Shown here piece after piece: positions 34,201-49,200 of a DNA stretch of 64,000 nt (the first letter of the stretch is position 1; each line of letters begins with the position of its first letter). The stretch is from Mesorhabditis belari (lineage: Eukaryota > Nematoda > Chromadorea > Rhabditida > Rhabditidae). The notes under the pieces are model-generated. The model did not search any database and was not told the DNA's origin. It was given only the letters and a program-made list of their open reading frames with translations. The position numbers and the translations under genes were made by a program. The stretch lies in NCBI GenBank assembly GCA_958450365.1, contig CAUEEP010000935.1:834501-898500 (forward strand). The letters are read 5' to 3'.

Positions 34201-37200
34201 ATGAGGGAAAAATGAAGCACGCTTTCTCTTTCGACAACAAAAACTTTACCAACTCTTTAAGTGAATCATTCAAGAGATTTTCGAGTGTTTTTCGACTTTC
34301 TAGATGAAAAAGCTTGCCATAGGGAAGCTGTTGATCGAAATAGAAAATTTCAATGCTAAGCATGGGATTAGGGGAAAAGTTTGGATTATATTAGCTCAAA
34401 AAAATTTAAAATATTAGCTCAAAAATGACTAAATATTTGTTACCTATTTTTTTTAATGAATTTGTATTGTTAATAAGGTTTGAATCATAAAAAAAGCCTA
34501 GCTTACAGCCTAGCCTATAGCCTAGCTTACAGCCTAGCTTACAGCCTAGCCTATAGCCTAGCTTACAACCTAGCCTATAGCCTAGCTTACAGCCCAGCTT
34601 ACAACTCAAGGCTAAAAATTAGCTTTGATCAGTCATGGAGCTGATTTAAACCGACTCAAAAGCGAGTTTCAACTCAATCCATTTAAACTTTAATCCTTTT
34701 CTTAAATTTTTCATCAAAATCTTCCCAATTCACATAAAATACACGTGTTCACTATGTGTGGGAGTGGTTTTTTTTAAAAAAAAGAGAAGGAAAACATTTG
34801 GACAAGACTTAAACTCTATTTGTTTAACGAGAGGAAAAGAGAAAGGAATAAAGAAGAAAATAGAGAAATTCTATGAAGAAAAGAAAAGAAAACTAAAAGA
34901 AAAGCCGACCCACCCAGAATCAACACTAAAAGAAAAAAAAATGGACTGTTTTTGGGGAGAGAGAATCAACTCAAACCCACATTCACTTTTAACCACAAAT
35001 ATCGATTGGTTGACAGGGGATTTTTCAAGAGAAAGTGAAAAGCTATGCGAATTTTCCACTGTTTAGACTAGAAAGATCGTTCTTATCGGGGAAATTGTGA
35101 ATAAAGCTCATATTTGTGACAAAAAGCTATAGAATTCAGTTTTTAGTTATTAGAGTATTCTCAGGAAACGAGGCTAATACTTGAAGAATTTCACTCGAAT
35201 TGATTCACTGACAATGAGTTGAAGATATTCAGTCTTCGATTTCAACATTCTGTAGAGAAAAGGAGCCAAATCTGTCGAGAAAAGGAGTCAAACCTGTAGA
35301 GATAAGGAACCAAATCTGTCGAGAAAGGGAACCAAATCCGTAGAGATAAGGAACTAAATCTGTCGAGAAAGGGAAACAAATCTGTACCGAAAGGGAACCA
35401 AATCTGTAGAGAAAAGGAGCCAAATCTTTACCGAAAGGGAATCAAATCTGTAGAGATAAGGAACCAAATCTGTCAAGAAAAGGAACCAAAGCTGTACCGA
35501 AAGGGAACCAAATCTGTCAAGAAAAGGAGCCAAATCTTTACCGAAAGGGAATCCGAGCTTTAACGTACTCTCAATAGATAAAAATCAAAAAAAGCTAGAG
35601 ATAACTAAAAATTCTGTGCAGGAATTGAATTCAATTTCAAATTTTAGCATTGCGTCTCTCGAGATGGTGAAGATTGTGGACCGGGAAAGGGTGTCTGTAC
35701 AAAAGGATATTACTGTGCATTCAAGACTGAACTGAATGACGAAGGGAAATGCACAGGTTGGTGATCAGTTTGCACAGGAAATGCACAGATTGACAAGAAA
35801 ATTCGCAGAAAAAGTTTGCAATGATTTCTGAAAAACTAACTCATGAGTTTCTTTCAAATTTTTTTTGATAAACGACTATATTATAAAAAAAAAACCTTTA
35901 ATCTATTTAACCCTCATAAAGAATCGTTTTTTTTTTATTGCAAAAAGTGAGCTGAATTTAAGCTGAAAATACTTTTTAAATGTTCTTGAATTGGTGGATT
36001 TGTTTTTAAGAAATTTCATTTCAAATTTGTGTAAAGATTTTCTTTTCAACCCAATACTTATGAGCAGATTAAAAGCACGGTAAAAAGGAATTACCGTAAA
36101 TACTGTAATAGTACTCCACCCCCATAATGACGGTGCGGAGTGTTGCGTAGTCTAGCTTTGAACGAGTTTTTCTCGGCACTGGTTTATGCTACAATGCGCG
36201 CTTAGGTATCAAAAAATAGCTGAGATTCAGGGCTATTTTTCCCTAAATACTGTAATAGTACTGGCCAATGCCTAAATACTGTAATAGTACCCCACCGCCA
36301 TAATGACAGTGCGAAGTGTTGCGTAGTCTAGCTTTGGACGCGTTTTTCTCGACACTGGTTTAAGCTACAATGTTCGTTTTGGTATCAAAAAATAGCCCTG
36401 AATCTCAGCTATTTTTTGATACCAAAGACGCATTTTTTGAAAGTACGAGCGCTTTGAAAAAAATGAAATACTAAAAAACTTTTGCGACTACGCGACTGTA
36501 CGAGGGAGGCGGGTACTATTACAGTATTTACAGTAATTTAACTTTTACTCATCAAAAACATCTCAATATTTTCTCTTCAAAGCTTCCGATTCTTTGAGAA
36601 TTTACACAAAAACATATCCAACACCCGCCGCTTTTTTTTTTCGATTGATTTCAAAATATTGTTCTTTTCTTTTCTTTTCTTTTCTTTTGACGTTTCCGAA
36701 TTGATCTCCCGATTTCTTTTCTGACTCAAATCACCACGTGATCCATTTCCGATTATTCACTTGAATTTTGCCTTGAAAAAAAGAGAAAATAACATTTAAA
36801 AGAGGAAATTTCCCCCGAGGAAAATGATCGAACATCTGATAAATCATCTGTGTTTTATGTTTCATTTCAATGAAATATTTTTCAACATTTCAACATTTCT
36901 TTTTAATCAAAATCAAAATTTCAAAAGCTTCATTTGCTTTGCTTTTTGCCTTTACTTTTTAAACAATTTTAAACAACAATTGTAAACAACAATTTTAAAA
37001 CAACAATTTTAAACAATAATTTTAAACAACAATTTTAAACAACAATTTTAAATAACAATTTTAAATAACAATTTTAAAACAACTATTTAAAACAATTATT
37101 TTAAACAACTATTTTAAACAACGATTTTAAACAACGATTTTAAAAGAACAATTCCTCTTTCACCAGTGTTTGATATTGTTGTTTGATTCTTAAATCGAAA

Positions 37201-40200
37201 CACTTATCCCGAAAAAAACACAAAATTGTTTGCGAATTCCTGGCGAAAAGGTGGGGCGAAAGTGTAATCAGCTGATTCTCCGAAAAGGGACAACAAAAAT
37301 CGAAGTCCCATAAATTTTGCACGAAAAAGGAAACGAAAATTGGAGGAGAAAAATTGAAAGTAAAGAGAAAAAGAGAAATGGTGAAATGAAAAGATTGAAA
37401 AATCGATTTGATCGGAGATGGGGCAGGGATGGATTGCTGTTTTTTTTTTTTCTTTGATTTCTTTTCTTTTTCGAAAACCGGGCAAATATTTTATTTCAAA
37501 ACACAGACAATTCCCTAATTTTTGTGCGTATTAAAGGAGTTTCTTTTGTTCATTTATTTTGTCGTACTTTAATCTCAAAAAGCTTTACACTCTTTTCGGA
37601 ATTCTTAAGCTAGCTTCGATTACTCCTTTTCTCCTTTTCTTCGGTTACTCCTTTTCTTGCGTCAATTCTATTTAGCACTTGTTTTGTCTGTTTCGTAAAC
37701 GGAAAATATTTCAAAATATTTCTTTTAAATGTCTCACAGTCAGTCTCGTTCGTTTAGCACTTAAATGGTGAAAAATTGCACAGTCAGCGAAACAATTGAA
37801 ACCTACAAGAAAAGATAAATACCAAGCAATCAGTGTTCCGCTTACATCATGTTTATGATCATCATCGATCATCATCGATCATCGTCTGTTTATGATCATC
37901 GTCACAAAAGTCTTCATACATGTGCGTGTACATCTCAAAAAACCAATGAAACTTGTTTACGGACCATAAACACACACATTCAAAAATCTCTTGCTTTTTA
38001 ACCAATTTTAAGGGGAAATTTTAAGGCGAAATTTGGTTGTCTTTGCATTAGTTGAATTTCCACATCATCAAGATCTTTCCACATCATCAAGATCTTTCCA
38101 CATCATCAAGATCTTTCCACATCATCAAGATCTTTCCACATCATCAAGATCTTTCCACATCATCAAGATCTTTCCACATCATCAAGATCTTTCCACATCA
38201 TCAAGATCTTTCCACATCATCAAGATCTTTCCACATCATCAAGATCTTTCCACATCATCAAGAAATCATCCACATCATCAAGAAATCTTTCCACATCATC
38301 AAGAAATCTTCCACATCATCAAGAAATCATCCACATCATCAAGAAATCATCCACATCATCAAGAAATCATCCACATCATCAAGAAATCATCCACATCATC
38401 AACTTTCCACATCATCAAGCTCTACGCTAATTTAAGATAAATCTTCGAAGATCTTCTTGCAAAATATTCCAATTCGAGCCTCTAGACGGAACATTTTATT
38501 TTCTCTTCTTTTTTCATCAATTTCTTGCTCGATTTGTCTGCCTTTTGATGAAATTTCCCCCTTTCTTTTTCCCTTTCTTTTTTGATTCCACTTTTCATTG
38601 GCCTTTGTGTCGACACATTTTCATTTTTTTTTCTATTTCGACAAATGCTTACTAAGGTGGTTTTGATTTTTATAGTCCAAAGAGGCATTCAATATTGTCA
38701 AAAACGGTTTTATAAAACTTTATTTCAACCTGGCTGGCCATCTTCTGATGGAAGAATTCTTTCCTTCACGAACTTTTCTCGATCTTTCCAAAATCCCCTT
38801 CATTTCCCTTCATTTCCCTCCCTTTTTCTTCATTTTCTTTTCTTTTCCCTTCAGAAATCAGATCGATGTATCATCCGAATGCCTCCTTTTTTCCTTTTGA
38901 TCGACTTTTTTTTTGATTTTTTTTTCTTTCTTTTGCCGCAGAAATTTGTGCCGCTCAAAACAATCGGTGCCTTTTCAGAAAACGACGTTTTCCCCTCTTT
39001 CAGACATTTTCAACTTTCAGCTTACTCATCTTGAAAGATACCGTAAATACTCTAATATACTCTAATAAATAAGAAACCCCCCCCCCTATAGGAGCGGCGC
39101 GTAGTCTAACTTAGTCTAACGCGTAGTCTAACGTAGTTGACACTCAAAGAACCGCTCATATCTCGGTGCCCAGATATTTGTTTCTGCGCGCTTAGGTATC
39201 AAATTAAAGTAGAGAGGATGGGTGATTTTTTGAGGTATAACACATATTTTTGGCATTAACCAGCGCTTAGAAATAAATGATTGAAAAATGATGAAAAATC
39301 GGCTCTTTTTCACCGATTTTCAATCACTTTTTTCTAAGCGTTAGTTAAAGTTAAAAATCTGTGCTATATCTCAAAAAATCACTCATCCTCTCTACTTTAA
39401 TTTGATATCTAAGCGCACAAAAAAAACGTACTAGTGTCAAGATATGAGCGGTTGTTTGAAAGACTACGCGATTAGATTGAAAGATAGATTACGCTCCTGT
39501 ATAAGGGGGAGAGCTTCTATTAGAGTTTTTACGGTAATCCTTTCTGTCCATTTATTACCAGGGTTTTTTGCTTTCTTGCTGGATGTTTTGGCGCAAATTT
39601 TTGTCGCCGGTGGGGCAGTCGTGAGCGCGCTGGTGTACGGCCCACATGGCCCGGGTTCGATTCCCAGGTGTTTCACCCATCTTTGATTTTAAAATGGCCT
39701 AACTACAATAGATTCAAAGGTTTTCTAAAGAAGTTTTAGCTTTATTGGTCAAAAGACGGTCGAGAAAATGCCCTTACAGACAGACAGACACTGCTCTTTT
39801 ATATATAGTAGATTTAGACCGGGCGTGAGAATAGTTTAGAATTGGAGTTATTTTGTAGGGCTGTAGTTGAGCCACACCCAGCTTCGACGATCCGTAAGCA
39901 TTTTACTTTTGCTAATTTTTGTTCATTTACTCATCCGCCATTCCAAACGTCAATCCGTTTCTCTTTTTTGTGATTCCGTTCCTCTGATTCACGCGAATCC
40001 CCTTTTCTTTTGTTTTTTTTCCACTCTTGATCTAAAATGATCATTCAAAACTGGCGCCAGGGAATTGTTTGTTGTCTGTTTTTTGTCTTTTCTTTTTCTT
40101 TTTCTTTTTCTTTTCTCAAGAAACACTTTTGTTCCTTTCTCCTTTTCTTTTTTGTTTTGTTGACTTTGCCTTGAACGCTTTTCGACTCGGAAAGACCAAA

Positions 40201-43200
40201 AAAGGATTGAGGATTTAAAAAACTGACCAAAAAAAGGAAGAAATCAAAGATTGCGGGCAATTTTTGGAGGAAAATATGGGATGAATATGTTTTTGTAATA
40301 GTGTCATTCAATTGGTTTCAAAGTAAAAGGGTTTTTGATTTTAAAAATGGGTTTTTTTTCTTAATCACTTTCAAATTCTGACGAATTTTGGTACAAAAAG
40401 TTGCAAAATTCTTCGTTCTTTTTTCTCACTATCTTTTTCTTTTCGTTCTTTCTGTTGATCGTCTCGATTCGTGGCGCCATTTCCCTCGATTCTCGTCTCT
40501 GTCAATATTCGCGTTGGATTCGTAGAAAAAAATTGCTAAAGAGGAAAGCAGATCGCTTTCAAAAATCGTTTTGTAGCTGAAAAATGAAGTTGGGGATTGG
40601 AGAAGTTGAGAATATCGAATAAAAAGCATACCGTTTTTTCTCTAATAGTGGTGCACCCTGAGCGTTGCCTAAATTACTCAAAATCTCGAGAACCGCTTAT
40701 CAGAACCTATCGATGTGGGGTCGGAAAATGTAGCTGACGATCAGATCTTGCGGGGGATTTGAGTGTTGAGCTTCTACAAAAGCTTGGAAACCGTAAAATA
40801 GTCACCAATTCGGCTCGCCGGGGTGCACTACTATTAGAGAAAATACGGTACATGAAAAACACACTTTTAAATAGCGCACCGAACGAATTCTAGAGTCATG
40901 CAAAAGGAGAAATCTTGACCTAAGTCTTTTCCTAAGCCTTTCTTTCTCATTTCCTACTGATAAAATACTGTTTTTTCTCTAATAGCAGTGCACCCTGAGT
41001 GTCGCCTAAATTACTCGAAATCTTGAGAACCGCTGATGAGAACCTATCGATGTGGGGTCGGAAAATGTAGCTGACGATGAGATCTAGTGGGGGATTTAAG
41101 TGTTGAGCTTCTGCAAAAGCTTCGAAACCGTATAATAGTCACCAATTCGGCTCGCCAGGGTTCACTACTATTAGAGAAAATGCAGTAACTATCATTTAGG
41201 CATTGATAACAAATAGTTGATGAGCTGGATGGCTTTTGGCATTTCAGTTTTCACGTTTATTAGTAAGGGGTACTGCAGTACCCCTTACTGTATCAAAGTA
41301 CAGTACAGTATACTGTATCAAAGCTACAGTAATCCATCAGACAATAAATATTGTCTTATGGAATCGTCTTTTTGACCAGAAATCCTATTGGATAGTACTA
41401 AAGCTTGCTTAAACAGCAAATATACAAATTAAACTTAAAAATCCCTGTAAAAGAAATACGTTAAAGTCTAATTAGCCGTTAAATTTTCATTTCTCTTTCA
41501 TCCAACTCTTGAAATTGACTTCAGTTGAATTCAATTATCATCAATAAAAGATCGGGGAACATCTCCTTTCTAAATTGATCCTTAAAAGAGGCCAAAAAGA
41601 GAAGGAATGGGTATTTGTGTAGATCTAGAAAGCCCAATCCCTCAATTATCCCATCACCATTAGAGGAGTCGATCTCTTTAGGAGCCCCTAAAGAGATCCC
41701 CGATCCCCTTCCCATCTGTCCTTCAGAAATACATCCTTTCCTGCGTATTTTCTTTTGAATATTCACTTGTACTTGTATTGATTCAACAATCATATCAGTC
41801 CAAGAAAGCTCTAAGTTGTATTGTATCAATTTTCAAAAAACATTCTTCCTCTAGTTTATTTTTGCGAAATCTTTAAAACCACAGCAAGAAAGCTCATCAT
41901 TTTTTGAACACAAAACACAAATGAATCTACTCATTAAACCGTGAAATACAGAAATGGTGTTACAGAAATGGCTCCAAGTAGTGGATGTGATCACTCTACC
42001 TGTTCTCCGGCAATTCATCCCGAATGCCCAGCTGATTCTCGTCTCTCAATCACACCAATCAATGGGGAATGCTGCGAGAAATCGGGGAAATGTCTCTGTG
42101 ATTTGAAGGTTAGCTTTTAAAAGTATAAGAAGTTCAGTATAGAGTACAGTAAATTGATTTTTAGCGTTGTCTCTCATCAGTTCCCGTTTGTGAGGAGGAT
42201 CTTGATCGAGTGCTCGTCGAGAATGGAAGAGAAGAACCGGGAAGATGCTGTGACAGATTTGAATGCAGGAAAAAGGGTAAGGAAATTACAAAATATAGAT
42301 TTCAATGTAGATTTCAAGATAGATTTCAATGAACATTTAGATATTAGTACAATAAAAATCATTGGATAAGCTAATAAAGCTTATCCAATGGTACAGTAAA
42401 AATCATTGGATAAGCTAAATAAAGCTTTGGAAAAGATCTAAACAAAAGAAAGCTTTTCAGAGAAGCACTGTGCCTCAGTGAGATGTCCACGATTGCTTGT
42501 CGATATTGCCGGCAATGAGGTGAGTTAGTAGATTTTGAAATGAGATAAATAAAAAGATTTAGACGCCAAATATCTCTACTAATCGTTTGGCTCTTCATTT
42601 GTTCATTAATTTAGATTTTCGATGAGGAATGTCCTGTCGATTCCCTTCGTCCACCCACGCATATCACTCCCGGGAGTTGCTGTCCGATTACACCCGAGTA
42701 AGTAAATAAATAGATAGATAAATAAGATTTAGATTAGATTTTGTGTTGTTTGTGTTTGTGCAAATAAAACTACCGTAAATACTGTAATAATACCCTACCC
42801 ACTCCCCCGTACAGTCGCGTAGTCGCAAAAGTTTTTTAGTATTTCATTTTTTTCAAAGCGCCTGTACTTACAAAAATTGCGTCTTTGGTATCAACAAATA
42901 GCCCTGAATCTCAGCTATTTTTTGATACCTAAGCGCGCATTGTAGCATAAACCAGTGTCGAGAAAAACGCTTCCAAAGCTAGACTACGCAACACTCCGCA
43001 CCGTCATTATGGCGGTGGGGTAATATTACAGTATTTACGGTAGGTTTTTTTTTCTAATATGTACAGTAAATATTCGACTGTCCAGAAAGTCTTTTCATTC
43101 TTTTTCGTACTTCCTTTTAAAACCAACAAATGCAGCAATTGAACTAGGGTTTATTTCATTAAAAATGCCAATGATTTTTCTGCAAAATAACATTAAAACG

Positions 43201-46200
43201 GTTTTTAAATCTTTCATTTATGGTTTTTTTATGACCGTGTAAAGTCCGGTAGTCAAAAATGCGATTCCATGATGCGATTTAGATATTTTAGTTAAAGAAA
43301 CCTATTCTCTTTCGTGTCTATAGATAAAAATATAGAGCACAAAAAGTTTGGTATATAGGGGAAATTTTCAGAGAATTTCATTCACCCAATTTCTTCGTAG
43401 AAGTTTTTTTTTAGATTTTCTACAAAAAAACACGTGTTTTCCCTCTCGAATTTTGCTTATAAGTGAGTCGAAATTGACTTAAAAAGATGGGAAATTCACC
43501 AATAAACACTTTTTATTTAGAGAAAAATCATAGGTTAAATTGGTGAATTTGTTATTTTTGAATGAAATTATGAACGAAAAAACTTTCTGCACAGCTAAAT
43601 ATCCTTTTCTCAATCATTTCTCCTTCTTTTTTTTTTTTAAAAAAAAATTTTTCAATTGTTATTTTTCAAAAGGAACTATGGAAAGGAATGAAAAGATTTT
43701 CTGGAAAGCTTAATAAACAACAAGTTAACAGCTTAATAAACAATAAACAAGAAGACTAAACAACAAGACTAAACAACAAGTTTAAGCATGAAATTCTGCA
43801 TTTTAACCTTGTTCAAGATGAAATCCTTTTTAGATGCAAATGTCGAGCTTCTGTTTGTCGACCGGCTAAATGTGAGGAGGGAGAAAGAGTCAAAGTAAGT
43901 GAATCTAAACAACTTTTGAAATAAATGAACGAATTTGAGGTGTTGCGAAAAGGGAATGGCAGTCCGGGTAGATGCTGTGATGTGTGGGAGTGTGAGAAAG
44001 CCGATTTGATGGTACGAGATCTTAGTCGTTTGGAAAAACTGATACGCATTCAATTTAAAATACTATACTAAATCCTATAAAATGGTAATCAATGGTGTAT
44101 ACACTACTGGACAATGAAATATGATATTTGAAAAAAGATCGTCACTTTCGCGCGCCAGTAACTCCCTTGTCTTTATCGTATTTTTAAATATTAATATTAC
44201 CATTGTGTAGCCCTTGAAAAGAGCTTTCAGAAAATATATAACACTAATAGTTTAAACGCAAAGACAAGGGAGTTACAGACGCGCGAAAGTGACGATCTTT
44301 TTTCAAATATCATATTTCATTGTCCAGTACTGTAGTTTTGGCTTTAATTTTCTAAATGTACAAAGTTTTGAATTTTTTTTTGCGGGATTATGGTACGTTC
44401 TGGTAAAAACCGTTAAAAAAAGCCTTATTAAGATATTTTTTTACAATATTCTCTCTAATATTAGTGCACCCCATTTCTGATTTCTTTTACAGGAATTTTT
44501 AAGTTTAATTTGTATATTTGCTGTTTATGCAAGCTTTAGTACTATCCAATAGGATTTCTGGTCAAAAAGACGATTCCATAAGACAATATTTATTGTCTGA
44601 TGGATTACTGTAGCTTTGATACAGTATACTGTACTGTACTTTGATACAGTAAGGGGTACTGCAGTACCCCTCACTAATAAACGTGAAAACTGAAATGCCA
44701 AAAGCCATCCAGCTCATCAACTATTTGTTATCAATGCCTAAATGATAGTTACTGCATTTTCTCTAATAGTAGTGCACCCCGGCGAGCCGAATTGGTGACT
44801 ATTATACGGTTTCGAAGCTTTTGCAGAAGCTAAACACTCAAATCCCCCACTAGTTCTGATCGTCAGCTACATTTTCCGACCCCACATCGATAGGTTCTGA
44901 TAAGCGGTTCTCGAGATTTCGAGCAATTTAGGCGACTCTCAGGGTGCACTGCTATTAGAGAAAATACTGTAATATGTATTTATCTATTTTAATTATATAA
45001 ATTTTAGGGTAAAAACTGTACATGGGGTGATCGAGAATACTCGGATGGACAAGAATGGCATTCATCTCAGTGTGAGGTTCGTGGGAAAGTTTGGAAATGT
45101 AATGCCATTTCTAATCGACTATATAAAAGAGTCTGTCCGTCTGTACGCACGAGTTCTCGGCTTTCCGTGAGCCGATTTACATGATTTTTAGTTTATTAGG
45201 CTTAGAATTCTATTTAGTTGTGCATCTCATATTTCGTTTTTTAAAAAGCAAAAGTCATGGTTATACAGCCGGGAGTCGAACCCGGATCGTGTGGGCTGTA
45301 GAGAAGCACGCTCCCGACTGCGCCACAGCCACGACCCGGAAAAGCTAGAAAAGGCCTCTTTTAGACGGGTTTTTGGGATGGTACTTGTATAACTTCTATA
45401 GCTCTCTTGTCTTTCTGATTTATTCTCTTGGAAGCAATACGCGTATAGCTCAGTGGTAGAGGTGCCCCACGTGGTAAGCTGCAGGTCGAGGGTTCGACTC
45501 CCGTTGGTTCCAAATTCTTTTCGAACTATTTCTTTATTTTGCTTTATTGTAATTGAATTATTATTGTATCATTCTTTATTGTAAAAAACAAAGCCTTTTC
45601 AGGTATGCAAATGCAAGAAGGGAGTCGCTCAATGCTCAAAAATGACATGTCCCAAACCACCAAGTTCGCCTTTTTAATTGAAATTTTCATTTGGATCTAT
45701 TCTAATTCACTAATTCTAGGTTAAACTCTTGACTTTTTGCCCATTTCAGGCAAATGTACATGGGTTGGAGTGCCTGTTGGTGAATGTTGCCCAATCTGTC
45801 TTGGATGTCAATCGGAAAGTGGCGGAATTTTGGAGAAAAAAAAGATGAAAGATGAGTGGAATAAAGATGATTGCACAACGTGAGTTTTTGCCCTTTTTTC
45901 AACGAAACAAACAAAAAAACAAACAAACAAACAAAAAAACAAACAAACAAACAAACAAACAACCAAACAAAACAACTCTTGGTCTGATGACTTTGAACGA
46001 AATTTTAGCAAGCATTTCAAGATTTCAATAGCCGAATAGAAATCCAAGCCAAAAAATCCTCAAGAAATCGAATTCGATCCCCATTTTTCAGTTGTACTTG
46101 TTCGGAAGAGGGTGAGAATCAATGTGTCCGAGCGATGTGTTCAGTTCAATGCGAAAATCCGCGAAAAGTCGAGGGACAATGCTGTCCTGTCTGCGATGGT

Positions 46201-49200
46201 TCGTGATTTACACTTTACAAGTGTTCATTATATCATCATTAAAGTGTATTCAAAATATTCCACTTACATTATTTGATTTTGCTTGTTGTTCCATTGCTAA
46301 ACAAATCAATTTTTTTCGTCATTCCAGAGCCGACGATCCTCTCATTGCCCTCGACTTGTCCATCACTTGAGCACTGTCCATTGAGATGTGCAAATGGATT
46401 GAAAGTAAGTGGAAAAGATTTTAGATAAAGAAATGAGAGCTGAAAAGCTGAAAAGGAGAGATTTTGAAAACAGCAAAGTACTATTCAGAGAAACGATAAT
46501 GGATGTTTTGAATGTGAATGTCTCCCGTCGATTGAATCTCAACCAACCGAGTGCACTGAATTGAGCAAGGAGAATTGCGAAAAGTTTGTTATAGTTAAAT
46601 AAATCTTTGCTAACAAAAAGTTTCATGAATTTAGCTTTAATTTACCTTTAATTTCGTTTTTCAAGTCTTCAAATGAAGAGCGGCGGCTTGAAGGCTCTAG
46701 TCATAGCTCTTCATAGCTCTAGTCATGTCTCTTCAAATGAAGAGACATAGCAAAATCTAGTCTTGCAGTTGAGCATTTAAATTACTTGCAACCTTTTTCC
46801 GAGAAAGTCCTGGATTGACGCTTTAAAGCGTGGTAAAACTACCGTACCTCTTTTACTTTGCAGGAAAACGCGCAATTTCATTTTTTCATTCTTGTTTTTC
46901 ATTTCATTTCATTGTTTTTGTGTATTTCTGATGTGGTTTTCTTCGTATTCTTGATGAAATTGCGCGCTTTAGGAGGCTTTACGGTAGTTTTACCACGCTT
47001 AAAAACACCAGCCCAGGATTTTCTCGGAAAGGGTCGCAGGTTTTAAATTTGACAAAGCGCAATTTTAAATTCTCCTTTGCTTTGATTATCTTTAGATAGT
47101 CAATGTTCACTTTTTAGTTCTTTATTACCTTCAAAAGCTGAATTTTTAGGCAGTGTGCTCATGGGTATGTGAAAGATTCATCGGGGTGTGCGCAATGCCG
47201 ATGCGCGAAATGTCCTCCGTTACATCAATGTCTGAAGCATTGTCTTTATGGGTTTGAGACGAATGCGGCCGGATGTCCTGTGTGTAAATGTCGAGGTAAA
47301 GAAATTTCGATGTTTGCTTATTTCAAACTGATCTTTTAGCACGAATCGATGCCAAATTGACAATGTCCGATCGATTGGTTTCATTGTCGGGAAGAGATCG
47401 ATGCGGTGAGAGGAAATTTTGATTGAGAAACAATTTGTGTACTTTGAGGTTAAGAGTGGAAACACGTCTTTTTCTTGCACATAGGTTTTTCAAAAGAGTT
47501 AGATTTTGCTGCGATTCTTAAGTCTACGAAAACTATTGTAAATAGAGATCAAATTGGTGGATAAAATCATTTCAAGGAGAATAGTTTTGATTAAAAACAT
47601 TCAGGTGGCTTCTCGAACAACGGAAAATTGGTGGAAAGAGATGGAGGAGAATGGTGGAATGATGGATGCCGGCATTGTTTCTGTGAACATAAAAGGGTAA
47701 GGTGAAACGATTGACAAAGGCGAAGCAAAATCTTTTATTTTAATATAAAAGAAAAATTATTGCCATCAAGTTGTAGCAAAAGTTTCAGGAATATTGCTCA
47801 TTGATTTCTTGTCCGGAAAGATCAAGCGATTGCCCAACTGAAAGATGGATTCAAAAAGAAGGTAAGAAGAGATTTTTTTTCAATAAACCACAGCTCAATA
47901 ACCCTTTAGGTGAATGCTGTCCCTCATGTTCTGGCAATCCGACTTTAATCTCTCAATCGATCGCTACAAAACATGAACATACCGTTTGCCAAAGTCCAGG
48001 ATCGGGTCGGCTTTTCACCGATGGAGAAACATGGCAATTGACGGCTTGTGTTTGGTGAGACAATTTCTATGACTTTTTAAAGCAGCTCCTATAAAATATA
48101 ATAAAAGTTCTATAAAATATAAGCCTTCTTATTAGGTGCACTTGCCGAGTTGGCTATGTTCTATGTCGTGCCTCGTCGTGTCCAGCTGTCGCTTGTCCAC
48201 AACCGATTGCAGATCCCGAGAATCCGTGTTGCTCGAAGTAAGTATTTGATAGGGCTTTAACAGACAAAAAAATATTATGTAAGATCGCCTAAAAACCAGG
48301 CATGTTAATTCCGCCCCTTTTTCGATCCGTTTGCCGTTGGCAATCTACGTATTTTGCTCGTATCTTACCCGGGTTTCTTTGAAAAGCGTTGAATTTGCTT
48401 TCAATAGACTCGAAATCAAATTTTCTATTGAATGAAAGTAAATTCAACGTTTTTCCAAAAAACTCTTCTAAGATACGAGCAAAATTCGTAGATTGCCAAC
48501 GGCAAACGAACAGAAAAAGGGGCGGAGTTAACATGGCTGCTTAAAACCAAACCTTATTTCCTAGATGTCCAACCGAGCCATTGATGACCGATTCATCGAT
48601 TGTTTGCACGGATGAATCTGGTTCGGCTCACGCCAGCGGGGAAACATGGAAAACCGATGATTGTGAGTAAATAGAAAGAACGATAAATAGGATATTTTAT
48701 CATTACAGGCACTTCATGTTCTTGTACTCAAACGGGAACAATTGAATGTTTCCGGGAATCGTGCGGGGAAAACGTCGAGAAGTGTAAAGGGAAATTGCTG
48801 ACAGTCAAAGGAAATTGCTGTGCATTGTGTTCAGGTAAGAGATTTGTGGGAACTTTTCTCAAAATATTTTCGTTCAGACGCCCTTCAATCAGGCTCCGTT
48901 TGTCAATACGGTAATGCTGTGTATGGATTGCGTGAAGAATGGAAAGATGGTGTTTGCAGAAATTGCACATGTGTACAAGGTGGGAAAATGAAAAAGTTGG
49001 ACTTGAATTTTTACTTGCACATTACTGATTTGAAACATTTCAGGCGGACAAACGGTTTGTCGAGAAGCGATTTGCCCTCCATGCTCTGATCCAGTTCCAA
49101 TTGAGGGACAATGCTGTCCTCTATGCAAAGGTTGGCGAAAAAGAACTAATCATTTAAATGTAAATAGTTTTGAATTCGTAATATAAATCGGTAGTCGTAG

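Noticed and set aside
38033..38440. His/Ile/Ser repeat frames, also considered as a CRISPR-like array
   Set aside because: Contiguous 19/20-bp tandem repeat with no unique spacers, in an intron of a nematode gene.
45262..45512. Two functional tRNA genes
   Set aside because: A and B boxes are present but the acceptor and anticodon stems do not pair, and one shares a long non-tRNA body with a SINE at 39601.
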